A DNA stretch of 36,149 bases from Strongylocentrotus pallidus (lineage: Eukaryota; Echinodermata; Echinoidea; Camarodonta; Strongylocentrotidae), in contig JARBES010000115.1 in the NCBI GenBank assembly GCA_030265145.1, positions 16,082,245-16,118,393 of the forward strand. Reading direction: 5' to 3'. Made by a program: the position numbers and the translations under genes. Below the pieces are notes generated by a model. The model was given only the letters and a program-made list of their open reading frames with translations, did no database searches and had not been told where the DNA came from. Every line of letters starts with the position of its first letter. Position 1 is the first letter of the stretch. Shown piece by piece: positions 1-9,235 of this stretch.

Positions 1-807
1 ATATATAATGTGTATAATATGCTCCAAAAACTCTAATGAAAAAGAAGAAAAAGTTTGTTAAAAATGTTATGTTATGACCAATAAAATCACTAAATACACC
101 AAAAAAACAAATTAAATGTTACAGGATTTTAACAAGTTCATATATGTTTAAAAAAATTGTATGTAGGCGCTCAATCTGCTGGGTATGAATTCATTGTGGT
201 ATCACATATTTTTCCATATTCTCCAGCTGGAGTTATGTCAGACTTGAATTCAATGGGTTGTGATATAAGTTACAAAATAACAGAAAAGACTTTGGTATGA
301 AAGGGGTTAATCACAAGTGAATTGATCTGACAAGGTGTTTTATCTTTCTACATAAATTTGCTATTGCCACAGGCACAAAATGGCTTTCAAACTGTTTTTA
401 GGGTTACCCTTCAAGATTTCATATCTCTGAGAATGATAACAATTGAAACAGTCCAGACCACCTGATCGGGGGCATATCATGTGATGAGGACACAAGCTCT
501 TCGCTCCATTCTGCAACTTTTGGTTAAAAAATGTATTGTTTTGAGTTTGTGACATGTACATTTACAGGGACATGTATTCAATTTTCAGAAAAACATTGTA
601 TGTAACAGATGAAGGATCTTCTATACTGATACAGATTTAGAGCAAGCATGTTAGTGATTTTAAAATCACTAAAATAAATGTTGTAGCCAGAAGGTTCTTT
701 ATAATCCCACGACATGTACATTCCGTAGGAATTTATACATATGATTGAAAAATTCCCAGTTTAATAGTTTTAGAAGTAAATGGACTTGTGTCTGTTTTTT
801 CTTGCAG
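1..807. other. KLHL8 intron 5' part, no recognised feature
   Basis: AT-rich sequence upstream of the first visible Kelch exon. I found no exon, repeat with clear ends or RNA gene in it. It is presumably part of a KLHL8 intron because exon 808-922 begins mid-codon. Confidence 0.5.
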
Positions 808-922
808 CTGGTCACATATTTGCTGTCGGTGGCTTTGACGGCAGGGACCATCTCAACACGTCCGAGAAGTTTGATCCTCATACAAACAAGTGGGTCAATC
901 TGGCGCCCATGGCAAAAGCACG
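808..922 (+). CDS. KLHL8: KLHL8 exon a (Kelch repeat)
   Basis: The acceptor TTTTTTCTTGCAG precedes 808 and the donor GTAGGT starts at 923. Two bases complete a codon begun upstream, then the exon encodes GHIFAVGGFDG, a (E)KFDPHTNKW strand and LAPMAKAR. It leaves two bases that join g1942 to make Arg. Confidence 0.9.
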
Positions 923-3900
923 GTAGGTGAAATCATCTCTTCAGGGCCAGAAGGGTCTTAACTTTTGCTTTAAGTGTATGAGTTTAATGGCCTTCTAACG
1001 CTCAGCAAATGAAGTATAGTCTTATGTTCATTACCTCATGCAAGACTCTACATTAAAGCCTTTCTGCACTAGTTTGGCCAGGAGGGATTAGACCTCCCTG
1101 CATGGTCACTGACAGGTGATTTACTCATCAAATAAGCTCTCAATTAACATAAGAAAAAGGGGACCATGGGGGACCAACAGGTACCGATTAGGCAATTTTT
1201 GCTATATAAAGGGCGCAAGTAGCAAGTAGTGCAGTGGGGCTTTAACTTTTTTGGAAGGGGGTTTGAACGGATCAGTTTACAGTCTGGGGGATTTGGGGGA
1301 CAACTTGGGGATTCAGACTTTGATTTTGGGCACCCATGTGTCCTGGGCGTCTGTTACCTGTCGAGCACCATCATATCTATGTAATCAAATACAATTTTGA
1401 GAATTAGCTGCAATGAAAGTCGGGTTAATGTATGATTTGTAAACGTGTAGTTTATTTCTTCTTCTTCTTTACGTGCCATGTCCTGAGACGTTGGCGACCA
1501 TGGAATGCCACAACTCTCTGTCCCATATTCTATGAAGTAATTCATTCTCACCGAGATCAATACCATTTTCAGAATCTCACTCCTTAAGCTACTCATCCAC
1601 AGAATCCTCCTTATACCTCTACTCCTCCCCTCGATTCTTCCAGTCAGTGCAGCTTTTCCAAACCATTCTTTCAAATAACATGACCCAAGAAGCTCCGCTG
1701 TCGACCTCTTATACTATTCAGAAGCTTTCGTCTTGTTCCTGCCATGGCAAATACCTCATTATTAGAAACTTTTCTGTCCATGAAATTCTTAGCATCCTTT
1801 GTAGTCTATTTAGTTTATTCCAAAAAAATTATGTTGGCACTAATGTTCTGTCCTCACAGTGAATTTTAGATAACTGTGACTATTAACTCTGGTTACTAGA
1901 TATGCACTTTACACTTAATCATGACTTTGCTTTGATCGCAGGAGAGGTCTCGGCGTAACGCAGCTAGGCACTCCTATCTACGCCATCGGAGGACTGGACG
2001 ACAACCTCTGCTTTAGTGAGGTGGAGCGGTACGATCCTCAGACCGACTCCTGGAGCTCTGCTCAATCCATGAACTGTGCCAGGGGTGGTGTAGCAGTGGC
2101 TGTTCTGAATGGACGCATATATGCTGGTGAGTACCTCCATAGAGGTGTTGTGGGGGTTTTTCATAAAGACTAAGTTCGACTTAAAGTTGGACTTAACTAT
2201 GGCAGGCTGTTCATGCCACTGTTTGCTCTCTCCATTAACTGGCATTGGTCTCTCAAATGACGTACAAATCATGGTCACACATCTACAGAATTTACATTTT
2301 TAGGATAATTCATTATTGAAAGAAAATGTAATATCTGAAGATCATAATGGTGAGAGCAAACAGTGGCATGAATGGCCAGCCATAGTTAGGTCCAACTTAA
2401 AATCAATCTTAGTCTTTGTGAAACACCCCCCTGGTCTAGTGCATATGTCACCGGACTGTGGCTCTCATGCATGGTTCGCGGTTCGAGTCCCACCCTGGCA
2501 CTAGTGTCCTTTGGCAAGACGTTAATCTACATTTGCCGCTCTCCACCCAGGTGTTAAATGGGTACCTTCATAGATGTGTTGTGGTCTAGTGCAGTTGTCA
2601 CCGGACTGTGGCTCTCATGCATGGTTCGCTGTTCGAGTCCCACCGCGGCACTAGTGTCCTTTGGCAAGATTTTAATGTACATTTGCCACTCTCCACCCAG
2701 GTGTTAAATGGGTACCCGGTGGGATGAGAACATTGATGTGGTTGTATTGACTGTCCCCTAGAGGAAAGCCTAATTTGAAGTTGGTTGCTACTAATGTGCA
2801 TTAGTACACTTAAACAGACATGCAAATAATGATTGATGCCTCCTTACTGTTATAATAATGATAATAACGATTGTGTATATATAAATGTCAGAACTTCTTA
2901 CCTTTATAAATACCCTTCTAGTTCTAAGCAAATGCTTTCAATGATAGTCCTTATCGTTACACGGTTTCCTTTCTAGTTGGAGGCAACGATGGATCATCAA
3001 CCCTGAGTTCTTGTGAGCGCTATGACCCCCATCTCGACAAGTGGACCATAGTATCACCTATGAACACCAGGAGAGCCGGGGGAGGGACTGCAGTCATCAA
3101 CGGTTTCCTCTACGCTATCGGTAAGGGACCCTCTGAACCCCAAATTTCCACTTGCTTGCTAGGTGCCTTGTCTGTTCTAGACGTTTGCAATCAAGGCTTT
3201 CCATCTACGTAGAAGTGTCATAGTCTAGTGGTTTAAAGCACTTGACTTGAAATGTCGTGGTTCGATCCCGACACGGCACTAATGTCCTTTGGCAAGGAAT
3301 TAATCTACATTTGCCACTCGAATACCCAAGAGAGAAATGAGGACCTGGTTAGTGGTAGGATGATGAAAGTGTTTGTGTTAGTAATTGCCTATGCCCTCAC
3401 GGTGACCATATGGTAGAATTACGCCCCAGGGAGTGGAGATGGTGCACATTGTACGTGAATGAATCCGACGACCGGGGTAATAATATGTGTAAAGCGCCTT
3501 GAGACGATATTCCGTTATAAACGCTATATAATTCCATATTATAATATTATCTACTTCTTATCTCTGGTTCTTGTAACTTATTTGATGCATTGTCTCCCTC
3601 TGCTTCTCTTTCTCTCAATTTTTCTTGTCGGTATCCTTTCCACTATATTTATTTAAAAAAGAGGGAACACAATTTTTTGTAACAAAATGACACTTTGGAG
3701 ATTGTTTCATTGTCATTTAATATGCATTATCGGTAGGTTTCATGTGCATCTCATGTAATCTCAGGTTTAGCATTTAAGAGGCTAGAGACTAAGCCTGGGA
3801 GTATTTGGGCTGTCAACATGACATATATTAGCTGAAAAGGGTGTTAGAGGAATCGATAGAGCCAGGGTCTATCCAGTTTATCTCTGTCTTGCATTTCTAC

Positions 3901-5358
3901 ACCTTTTTAGTATCAAATTCAGAACTGAAGGTACAGGTTTAATCATTACAAATAAAAGAGAAAGATTATTTAATACATTTATTGAGCATCCCATGTAAAA
4001 ATGCCTTAAAGCCTATCTGCACTAGTTTAGCCAGGAGGGATTAGACCTCCCTACATGGTCACTGGCAGGTGGTGATCTCATCAAATCAGCTCTAAATTAA
4101 CATAAGGAAAAGGGGGACTATGGGGGACCAATGGTCACCACTCGGGCATTGTTCGCAATATAGAGGGCGCAAGTAGATACAAGTAGTGCAGTCCCGCTTA
4201 AATGTCTAAAAGTCATAGATCTTCAAATGCAGAGCTGACTGTATATTCTTTGTCATACTCATAGCAAACAATTAAAAAAAAGAAGCATTTATTTGGAATC
4301 TGGATGTAAAATGTCTTATGTTTTCCTTGTTGTATTTTCCATTTATGAATGTTCTCCTATTTTATGATTCCCAGGCGGTTTTGACCACAGCTCACCCCTG
4401 AACACGGTGGAACGCTATGACCCCAGGATGAACGACTGGACCAGCATGGCCCCCATGTCTACCAGTAGGGGCGGAGTGGGCGTGTCGGTCCTAGGGGGCA
4501 AGATCTTTGCCATCGGGGGACACAACGGTTCCAATTATCTCACGTCAGTCGAATGCTATGATCCACTTACGAATAGGTGAGAGAAAAGAGAATCTGGGAA
4601 ATGATGAGGGCAAGTCTCTGTTTCTCATATAACCATGGCGCTCTTAACGTTTTCCTGTTTTGTTCAGTTTTGTTCAGTTCATTCTATTAGGACTATTTAT
4701 TTCAAAAACAGAGTATTTAACAGGTGGAATGGCAGCAAGGATAAAGCAATGTCCTAGGAACTGCATGTATAACAATCTGGATTTGAAAGAATATGTATGT
4801 TAGTGCTCTTATGGCCTTAGGTGTACAAGGCAATCCTCAATTATCAGCATCCTCGATAAAGCCATAGTAGGTCCATGGGTATTGACATTTATAAACATAC
4901 ATATATATATAAATATATTTATACATATACAGTCAAACCTGTCTACAGCGACCACCCAAGGGAAACACAAAAAGTGGTCTTTGTAGACAGGTTCCTTTAG
5001 TACATGTTTCAATGAGAAACCATTTTCAAGGGAAACAAAAAATGTCTTTGTAGACAGGTGGTCACTAAAGCAGGTTTGACTATACTTGATATCTTAGAAG
5101 TCTACTTAACCAGTAATCAATTTCAAGCGTGCATGCTTGTTTTTTAATTTCTTGGTAAAGTAAGCCTTATTCCATTCAAACAATTATGAAAGTATCAACC
5201 TATATTTTTTCCTTTTCCTTCTTTTACTTTCCTTGCTCAGTTGGTCAGCTGTCCAAGACATTGGGACCTGTCGAGCGGGAGCAGGGGTTGCCATCTGCCA
5301 TTGCCTTATTTCATCCCTCAAGGAGATTCCAAGGCCGAACATGGTGAGCTGCGTATGA
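808..5358 (+). CDS. KLHL8: KLHL8-like Kelch protein, C-terminal five exons (partial)
   Basis: Exons 808-922, 1942-2126, 2977-3120, 4375-4576 and 5241-5358 join in one frame through GT-AG introns and give about 253 residues ending in TGA at 5356-5358. The product is a run of about five Kelch repeats with the expected GG doublets, ERYDP or KFDP motifs and spaced Trp. As I recall human KLHL8, the parts AIGGLDDN-CF, GGNDG, ERYDPHLDKW and the tail CRAGAGVA(I/V)C-CL match it closely, better than other KLHL paralogues. Family knowledge: KLHL8 proteins are substrate adaptors of CUL3 ubiquitin ligases, with BTB and BACK domains binding CUL3 and the propeller binding substrate; the worm relative KEL-8 controls rapsyn turnover. 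BTB and BACK are missing here because they lie upstream of the window; human KLHL8 is about 620 residues. Reading frame is intact in all five exons. Confidence 0.9.
1053..1245 (+). mobile_element. TTAA-flanked MITE, copy 1
   Basis: A 193-bp element with TTAAAGCC at the left end and GGCTTTAA at the right. The same unit recurs at 4006-4201, 6006-6198 and, inverted, at 31575-31768. Ends are about 20-bp imperfect inverted repeats. TTAA at both edges resembles piggyBac-type target sites, which is inference. No coding capacity. Confidence 0.8.
1455..1670 (-). mobile_element. LINE 3' end fragment (RTE/L1-like tail)
   Basis: Read on the minus strand it encodes LTGRIEGRSRGIRRILW and, after a frame change, RELWHSMVANVSGHGT, which is the familiar C-terminal tail of RTE/L1-type reverse transcriptase polyproteins, followed by an AAG-rich tail (1455-1472). 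The copy is 5'-truncated to about 215 bp and at least one frameshift separates the two motifs. Family assignment is by remembered motif only. Confidence 0.6.
1942..2126 (+). CDS. KLHL8: KLHL8 exon b (Kelch repeat)
   Basis: The acceptor is ATCGCAG and the donor GTGAGT at 2127. It encodes RGLGVTQLGTPIYAIGG, LDDNLCFSEVERYD and MNCARGGVAVAVLNGRIYA. One base is carried to the next exon. The LDDN-CF-(D/E)VERYD stretch is the best single KLHL8 signature in the window. Confidence 0.92.
2132..2153 (+). mobile_element. SINE tail remnant left of a MITE insertion
   Basis: The bases after the exon b donor (TACCTCCATAGAGGTGTTGTGG) match those just left of SINE copy 2 at 2562-2584. Together with the SINE at 2432 this looks like the left side of a SINE array split by the 2152-2431 MITE. 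Confidence 0.5.
2152..2431. mobile_element. Foldback MITE with long inverted arms
   Basis: The left arm starts at GGGGGTTTTTCATAAAGACT and the right arm, reverse-complemented, starts at GGGGGTGTTTCACAAAGACT. The arms stay alignable for about 85 bp, through a shared CATGCCACTGTTTGCTCTC segment. The unit is about 280 bp with no coding capacity and sits inside SINE sequence. Confidence 0.75.
2432..2580 (+). mobile_element. tRNA-derived SINE, copy 1 (short)
   Basis: Has a tRNA-like head GGTCTAGTGCATATGTCACC and a pol III B-box GGTTCGAGTCC (2475-2490), followed by the body CCTTTGGCAAGACGTTAATC. It is nearly identical to the tandem copy at 2581-2755 but lacks the last part. It is not a tRNA gene: no folding acceptor stem or anticodon arm is evident. 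Confidence 0.75.
2581..2755 (+). mobile_element. tRNA-derived SINE, copy 2 (tandem)
   Basis: Head GTGGTCTAGTGCAGTTGTCA, B-box GTTCGAGTCCCACC, then the CCTTTGGCAAG and CACCCAGGTGTTAAATGGG body shared with copy 1 and with the minus-strand copies at 24210 and 32775. Confidence 0.75.
2977..3120 (+). CDS. KLHL8: KLHL8 exon c (Kelch repeat)
   Basis: The acceptor TTTCTAG is followed by VGGNDGSSTLSSCERYDPHL and DKWTIVSPMNTRRAGG, ending in FLYAIG. The donor GTAAGG starts at 3121. Enters and leaves in phase 1. Confidence 0.92.
3216..3532 (+). mobile_element. tRNA-derived SINE, long copy
   Basis: Head TCATAGTCTAGTGGTTTAAA, B-box GTGGTTCGATCCCGACACGG, body CCTTTGGCAAGGAATTAATC and a tail ending AAAGCGCCTTGAGACG ... 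AACGCTATATAA. At about 315 bp it is the most complete SINE of this family in the window, and the GCGCTATATAA tail lets the fragments at 32775 and 35705 be recognised. Confidence 0.75.
3533..4005. other. KLHL8 intron, no recognised feature
   Basis: AT-rich intron between the SINE and the second TTAA MITE. No open frame with protein character and no clear repeat ends. Confidence 0.5.
4006..4201 (+). mobile_element. TTAA-flanked MITE, copy 2
   Basis: Begins TTAAAGCCTATCTGCACTAG and ends in GTCCCGCTTAA. Internal blocks such as GGGATTAGACCTCCC and TTAACATAAGGAAAAGGGGG match copies 1 and 3. Confidence 0.8.
4375..4576 (+). CDS. KLHL8: KLHL8 exon d (Kelch repeats)
   Basis: The acceptor ATTCCCAG is followed by GGFDHSSPLNTVERYDPRM, then a block STSRGGVGVSVLGGKIFAIG and a second repeat GGHNGSNYLTSVECYDPLTN. 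The donor GTGAGA starts at 4577. Two bases carry over to the last exon. Confidence 0.92.
4928..5084 (+). mobile_element. MITE with ACAGTCAAACCTG ends, copy 1
   Basis: Left end TACAGTCAAACCTGTCTACA, right end CAGGTTTGACTATA, giving inverted termini. Internal sequence alternates GTGGTCTTTGTAGACAGG-type blocks. It matches 8046-8222. TA at the edges is consistent with a Tc1/mariner-type MITE, which is inference. Confidence 0.75.
5241..5358 (+). CDS. KLHL8: KLHL8 terminal coding exon
   Basis: The acceptor CTTGCTCAG is followed by (S)WSAVQDIGTCRAGAGVAIC, then HCLISSLKEIPRPN and MVSCV, with TGA at 5356-5358. The CRAGAGVA-C-CL tail and the short hydrophilic end are the KLHL8 C-terminus; other Kelch proteins end differently. 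Confidence 0.9.
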
Positions 5359-6005
5359 TACAGTGAGGGCGTCAAGAATGGCAGTGTCTTCAAGAGAAGA
5401 ACAAAAAACTCTGTTGAACATTGATAGACGATAAATGCCCTGGATGTTGATAGGTCCAGCGTATTGAGCCTCTTGAGGGTGAAGACAGAATAGAAACTTT
5501 TTTCAGCCAATGGTTTTGTATCCAGTGGTTCCAATTGCACCTTGAGTCCTTGGTTGTACAGACTGGTTAGACCCTCTCAGGTGACTGGAGTGGTGGTTCC
5601 AGTGACCTCTACTGTGTCATGACGTTTAGGACAAACTTGGAAGGACAAACTCTGAAGGAACTCCTTGATGCCTTGTTGACTATCCGTTGACATCTGCCTG
5701 TACTGCACCTGAAGAACCTAGGCAGAATAGAAAAACACTCCAAAGTCTGTGACAATGACTCTAGGGATTACTTTACCTTGATGTTCTGGAACTCTTTTCT
5801 AAACTCCCATGGTTATAAAGGATCCAGTGATTCCTTGTTCATCTGGAAGTCTTAAACATATCCTTGAGGATCACTTGTACTGATGAATCCATGTACTCCG
5901 ACTGGACGTTGAGGTTCTTCTGGAGATCTCCTTACCTCCTGCCGTCATCAATTGCACCTCCTTGGAAATCTTCAATCGGAAGCTTCAAGCAGAAGGTGCA
6001 GCTTA

Positions 6006-6198
6006 TTAAAGCCCATCTGTACTAGTTTACATGAGGGATTAGACCACCCTGTAAGGTCACTGGCAGGTGGCTATCTCATCAACTCAGCTCTCAATTAACA
6101 TAAGAAAAAGAGGATCATGGGGGACCAACAGGCACCAATTACGGAAGTTTTCTATATAGAGGGAGCAAGTAGCTACAAGTAGGACAGTGTGGCTTTAA
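6006..6198 (+). mobile_element. TTAA-flanked MITE, copy 3
   Basis: Left end TTAAAGCCCATCTGTACTAG; right end, reverse-complemented, TTAAAGCCACACTGTCCTAC. This copy shows the inverted termini best. It lies in the KLHL8 3' flank. Confidence 0.8.
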
Positions 6199-6469
6199 GC
6201 TCTGTTAAGCTTCAGTCTGTTCTGTAGCTGCACATGGAGTTCTTGTAGAGCCCTTTTCACTTGCAATGTACACTCGGCACTTGACAATTAGCACAAGGTA
6301 CGATGATACGCCAATAGCTGCCTGTACTATACTGGAAGAAAGAGGAGGAGGTCTGGATACAGGCCATTCTGGGACACTACAATGCAATGCATTCAGTGAC
6401 TGAAATGGCACCATGAAAGACAGACTAGGACATGAACAGAATCCAGAGCTCCTACACCTTGAGAGACCA

Positions 6470-6617
6470 GGGACCTGTTTCACAAAGCCTTTTTTCATTG
6501 ACAAATGACAAAAATCAGGGACAAATCTGCTGATAACCAATCAGAAGCAAGGATTTCAGTAGCTTATAACAAAAACTGTCATTTGTCACTGATGACAAGT
6601 TTTGTGAAATGCCCCCC
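6470..6617. mobile_element. Inverted-repeat MITE (TTTCACAAA type)
   Basis: Left end GGGACCTGTTTCACAAAGCC; reverse-complemented right end GGGGGGCATTTCACAAAACT. The termini continue into CATTGACAAATGAC and GTCATTTGTCACTGATGAC, so most of the 148 bp can fold back. No coding capacity. Confidence 0.7.
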
Positions 6618-6668
6618 TGCTCAATAGATTCAAGCCTTCTGCATGTTCTTGTGGCTGCATCATCTTTC

Positions 6669-6674
6669 AATAAA
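6669..6674 (+). other. Candidate KLHL8 polyadenylation signal
   Basis: First AATAAA downstream of the KLHL8 stop, about 1.3 kb into the 3' flank. In AT-rich DNA the hexamer occurs by chance, so this is weak. Confidence 0.25.
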
Positions 6675-7229
6675 TTCAACATACCCGGTACTTACAGTGT
6701 ACATGTATGTGAGTGGTGCGTGGAAGCATGTATACAAGGAATGTCGCTTCTCTGCTATGAAGACATTTAAAATCCAAATGAGGATCTATGCATCATTAAT
6801 TAATGTTGTGCTAATGACTTCATTAAGTGCTATGGTGTCTTTGAGTGTGAAATAAGAAAAGGCATTTTATGTTTTATGATCAGTACAGCCGACCACTGTC
6901 ATATCTGCATCATAATGTATTATTCCAAAGTGTCTTCATATCTTTTCATATTTTACACTTTGGTCATTTACAGTAATACATCTCTGCATGCTGCTAAATG
7001 TATGGTGTCTTTGAGAAAAAAAGGACAAATCATCTCTAAAGTTCGGAGGACAAGGTGGTGTGCATTTTGCACACACTGTCCTCTTTGGAAGTTATTGCCT
7101 TTTCTTCTTATTCATACAAGTGGAACAATGTCATGTACTTTTTTACAGTAAAAGGCTGAATAAGTAGACAGTCGAGAGTTGTAATCATTGCAATTTAACT
7201 ATACCGTGCCACTCGTCATGGTACACACT

Positions 7230-7373
7230 GGGCCCTGTCTTACGGAGTGTTGCGATAGATTCAGAAAGTGGGAATTGCCTATCTCCTAGATACACAAGGT
7301 TACTATTGATACCATTTTCAAGTTAATTTGCCATTGATTTGGATCGATCACAAATCTTTATAAGATGGAGCCC
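7230..7373. mobile_element. Inverted-repeat MITE (GGGCCCTGTCTTA type)
   Basis: Left end GGGCCCTGTCTTACGGAG; reverse-complemented right end GGGCTCCATCTTATAAAG, with GATAGAT and GATCGATC blocks facing each other inside. About 144 bp, non-coding. Confidence 0.55.
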
Positions 7374-7537
7374 AGGTATAAACGTGTCAAATAAAAACGG
7401 GATTATAAATTTGGAAGGTTATGTCTTTTTCATTGTACAGTGAGCTCAAAATACATAAGGTGGAATCTGATTCCTTCCGATATGCTTATCAAAATGGTGA
7501 AAATAATCTTGTAGTTCATTCTGCAATTTATTCCTGA

Positions 7538-7577
7538 TGGCTCTGTTGGCTCTGTTGGCTCTGTTGGCTCTGTTGGC
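7538..7577 (+). repeat. Short tandem repeat, unit TGGCTCTGT
   Basis: About four and a half perfect copies of the 9-mer TGGCTCTGT. Confidence 0.9.
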
Positions 7578-7599
7578 ATGTTTTTGGTGTAAAGTCATA

Positions 7600-7850
7600 T
7601 CGAGGGTTCAGTGACACAAAGACGTAACTCCATATTTTGCCAAAATGAGCATTTGATATCAAAATGATCAGAAAAATGTGGGCTTTCCCGGAAACACAAA
7701 GACTTAACTCCACTCAACACCCCATTGAAGTCAATGGCTAGTGAAACATAGACTTAAGTCCTCAAGGCCCAAGTGCTCAGTGACACATAAACCACTTTTT
7801 CTCAAAATGGCCAAAATGGAGTTACATCTTTGTGTCACTGACCCTTCGAT
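7600..7850. mobile_element. MITE with about 50-bp inverted ends
   Basis: Left end TCGAGGGTTCAGTGACACAA then AGACGTAACTCCAT; the right end reverse-complemented reads TCGAAGGGTCAGTGACACAA then AGATGTAACTCCAT. The arms are alignable for about 50 bp. Non-coding, single copy in this window. Confidence 0.75.
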
Positions 7851-8045
7851 ATGTAGTTGATGAACATGAATGATTTGAGCAGTTACTGCTTGATGACATG
7901 CAGAGTCTGAGTTTGCTACATGCATAGCTTCCAACCATACCTATTTTGGAGGAATGATTCCAATTTTTTACCTTCAAACTAGTTTAATGAATCCAATACT
8001 CATAGATCTTTGTATCAAAGCGTACAAAACGCTCTGAATTTCTAA

Positions 8046-8222
8046 TACAGTGAAACCTGTCTATAAAGACCATTCAAGGGAGACAAGAAAAGTGGTCTTT
8101 ATAGGCAGGTGGTCTTTGTAAACAGGTGCCTATAGTACATGTTTCAATGATAAATCGTTTACAAGGGAAACAAAAAATGTGGTCTTTGTAGACATGTGGT
8201 CACTAAAGCAGGTTTGACTGTA
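8046..8222 (+). mobile_element. MITE with ACAGTCAAACCTG ends, copy 2
   Basis: Starts TACAGTGAAACCTGTCTATA and ends GCAGGTTTGACTGTA. Collinear with 4928-5084 but about 20 bp longer because it keeps an extra GGTCTTTGTAAACAGGTG-like block. Confidence 0.75.
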
Positions 8223-8669
8223 TTGTCATTGGAAATTCCTTATATTTGCCATGGAAGGTTGACAGATGTGTACATGTAGTTTAATTTAGTATTTGAGACA
8301 TGGTTTTCAGGAAGCACTAAGGAACTCCCGTCTTGTATCAGATGATGCCTTTGCATCTGTAAGCAGATTGCTTGATAAAAACGACAGCCCCAGACTGATG
8401 AGAGATGACAAACGAGTCATGGTGTTTACATGAATTAGTAGCAAAGGTAAAAATTGGTGCAAAGCTTCTTAAGGCCTGCTTGTGAAAATAGAGTAATGAA
8501 GACTATAGCAGTATTGATATAGACCGCTTGACATTTTATGAAAATTAAAAACATTATTGAATATTAAATCTACATGTACGGTAGATGTACATGTATAAAT
8601 TTGTGATTGTTTGGGGCCATTCTAGTTCAGCCTCGTTCACGCACCATGTGGTAACCTCTTAAAAAACCT

Positions 8670-8836
8670 GGGCCTTGTGTCATAAAACTTGATATCAATA
8701 ACAAGTTACAATAACTGTTATAAGCTACAGAAATTGTGGCATCCGATTGGCCGAGAGCTAATTTTGTCACAGAATTTTAGTACTTGTTATTGATAACAAG
8801 TGTTATGATACAGAACAAGTGTTATGATACAGGGCC
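8670..8836. mobile_element. Inverted-repeat MITE (GGGCC-TGTGTCATAAAAC type)
   Basis: Left end GGGCCTTGTGTCATAAAACT; right end reverse-complemented GGGCCCTGTATCATAACACT. Near the right end a block GTTATGATACAG is repeated twice, a small internal duplication. Non-coding. Confidence 0.7.
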
Positions 8837-8951
8837 CTAAGCATCATATTAATGAAGGGGTATGCCAAGTGCTTGTAACAAAATGTCTTTAATAGATCAA
8901 GGAGTATGTATGAAGTTTGTTGCATACAGCGTTTATTCATTCACACATTAT

Positions 8952-9112
8952 GGCCCAAATTCACAAAGGAGGTTTGTCGACAAACCTTAGTTTTTGTACG
9001 TCATATGACACGTTTTACGCGTTTTTTACAAACCTGGTTTGTAAAGAACAAAAGGAGGTTTGGCGAAACAAAAGGAGATTTGAGCTCAAACCTTGCTTTG
9101 TGAATTCGGGCC
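8952..9112. mobile_element. Inverted-repeat MITE (GGCCC-ATTCACAAAG type)
   Basis: Left end GGCCCAAATTCACAAAGGAG; right end reverse-complemented GGCCCGAATTCACAAAGCAA. Inner blocks AGGAGGTTTGTCGACAAACC recur in variant form. The small open frames crossing it are not protein-like. Confidence 0.75.
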
Positions 9113-9235
9113 TATATGGTTCTTATTTGGTTATTCAGATAAACCTCAACAAATCAAAGGATTTAAAAAATAGAACATTTGAACATAATTGGACCAGATA
9201 TATTAATGTTTGGTTGTCTGACAGTAACAATCAAT

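Larger units (their letters stand above)
5359..6680 (+). other. Putative KLHL8 3' UTR or 3' flank
   Basis: No open frame with protein character follows the KLHL8 stop. The first AATAAA is at 6669-6674. Further AATAAA hexamers lie at 9519-9524, 10176-10181 and 10190-10195, so the transcript could be short or several kilobases longer. The true 3' end cannot be set from sequence alone. The stretch includes MITE copies at 6006-6198 and 6470-6617; 5359-6005 itself holds nothing I recognise. Confidence 0.3.

Noticed and set aside
2432-2520. Possible tRNA gene (B-box GGTTCGAGTCC)
   Set aside because: The same sequence is repeated with SINE body and tail at several places; no complete cloverleaf is evident.
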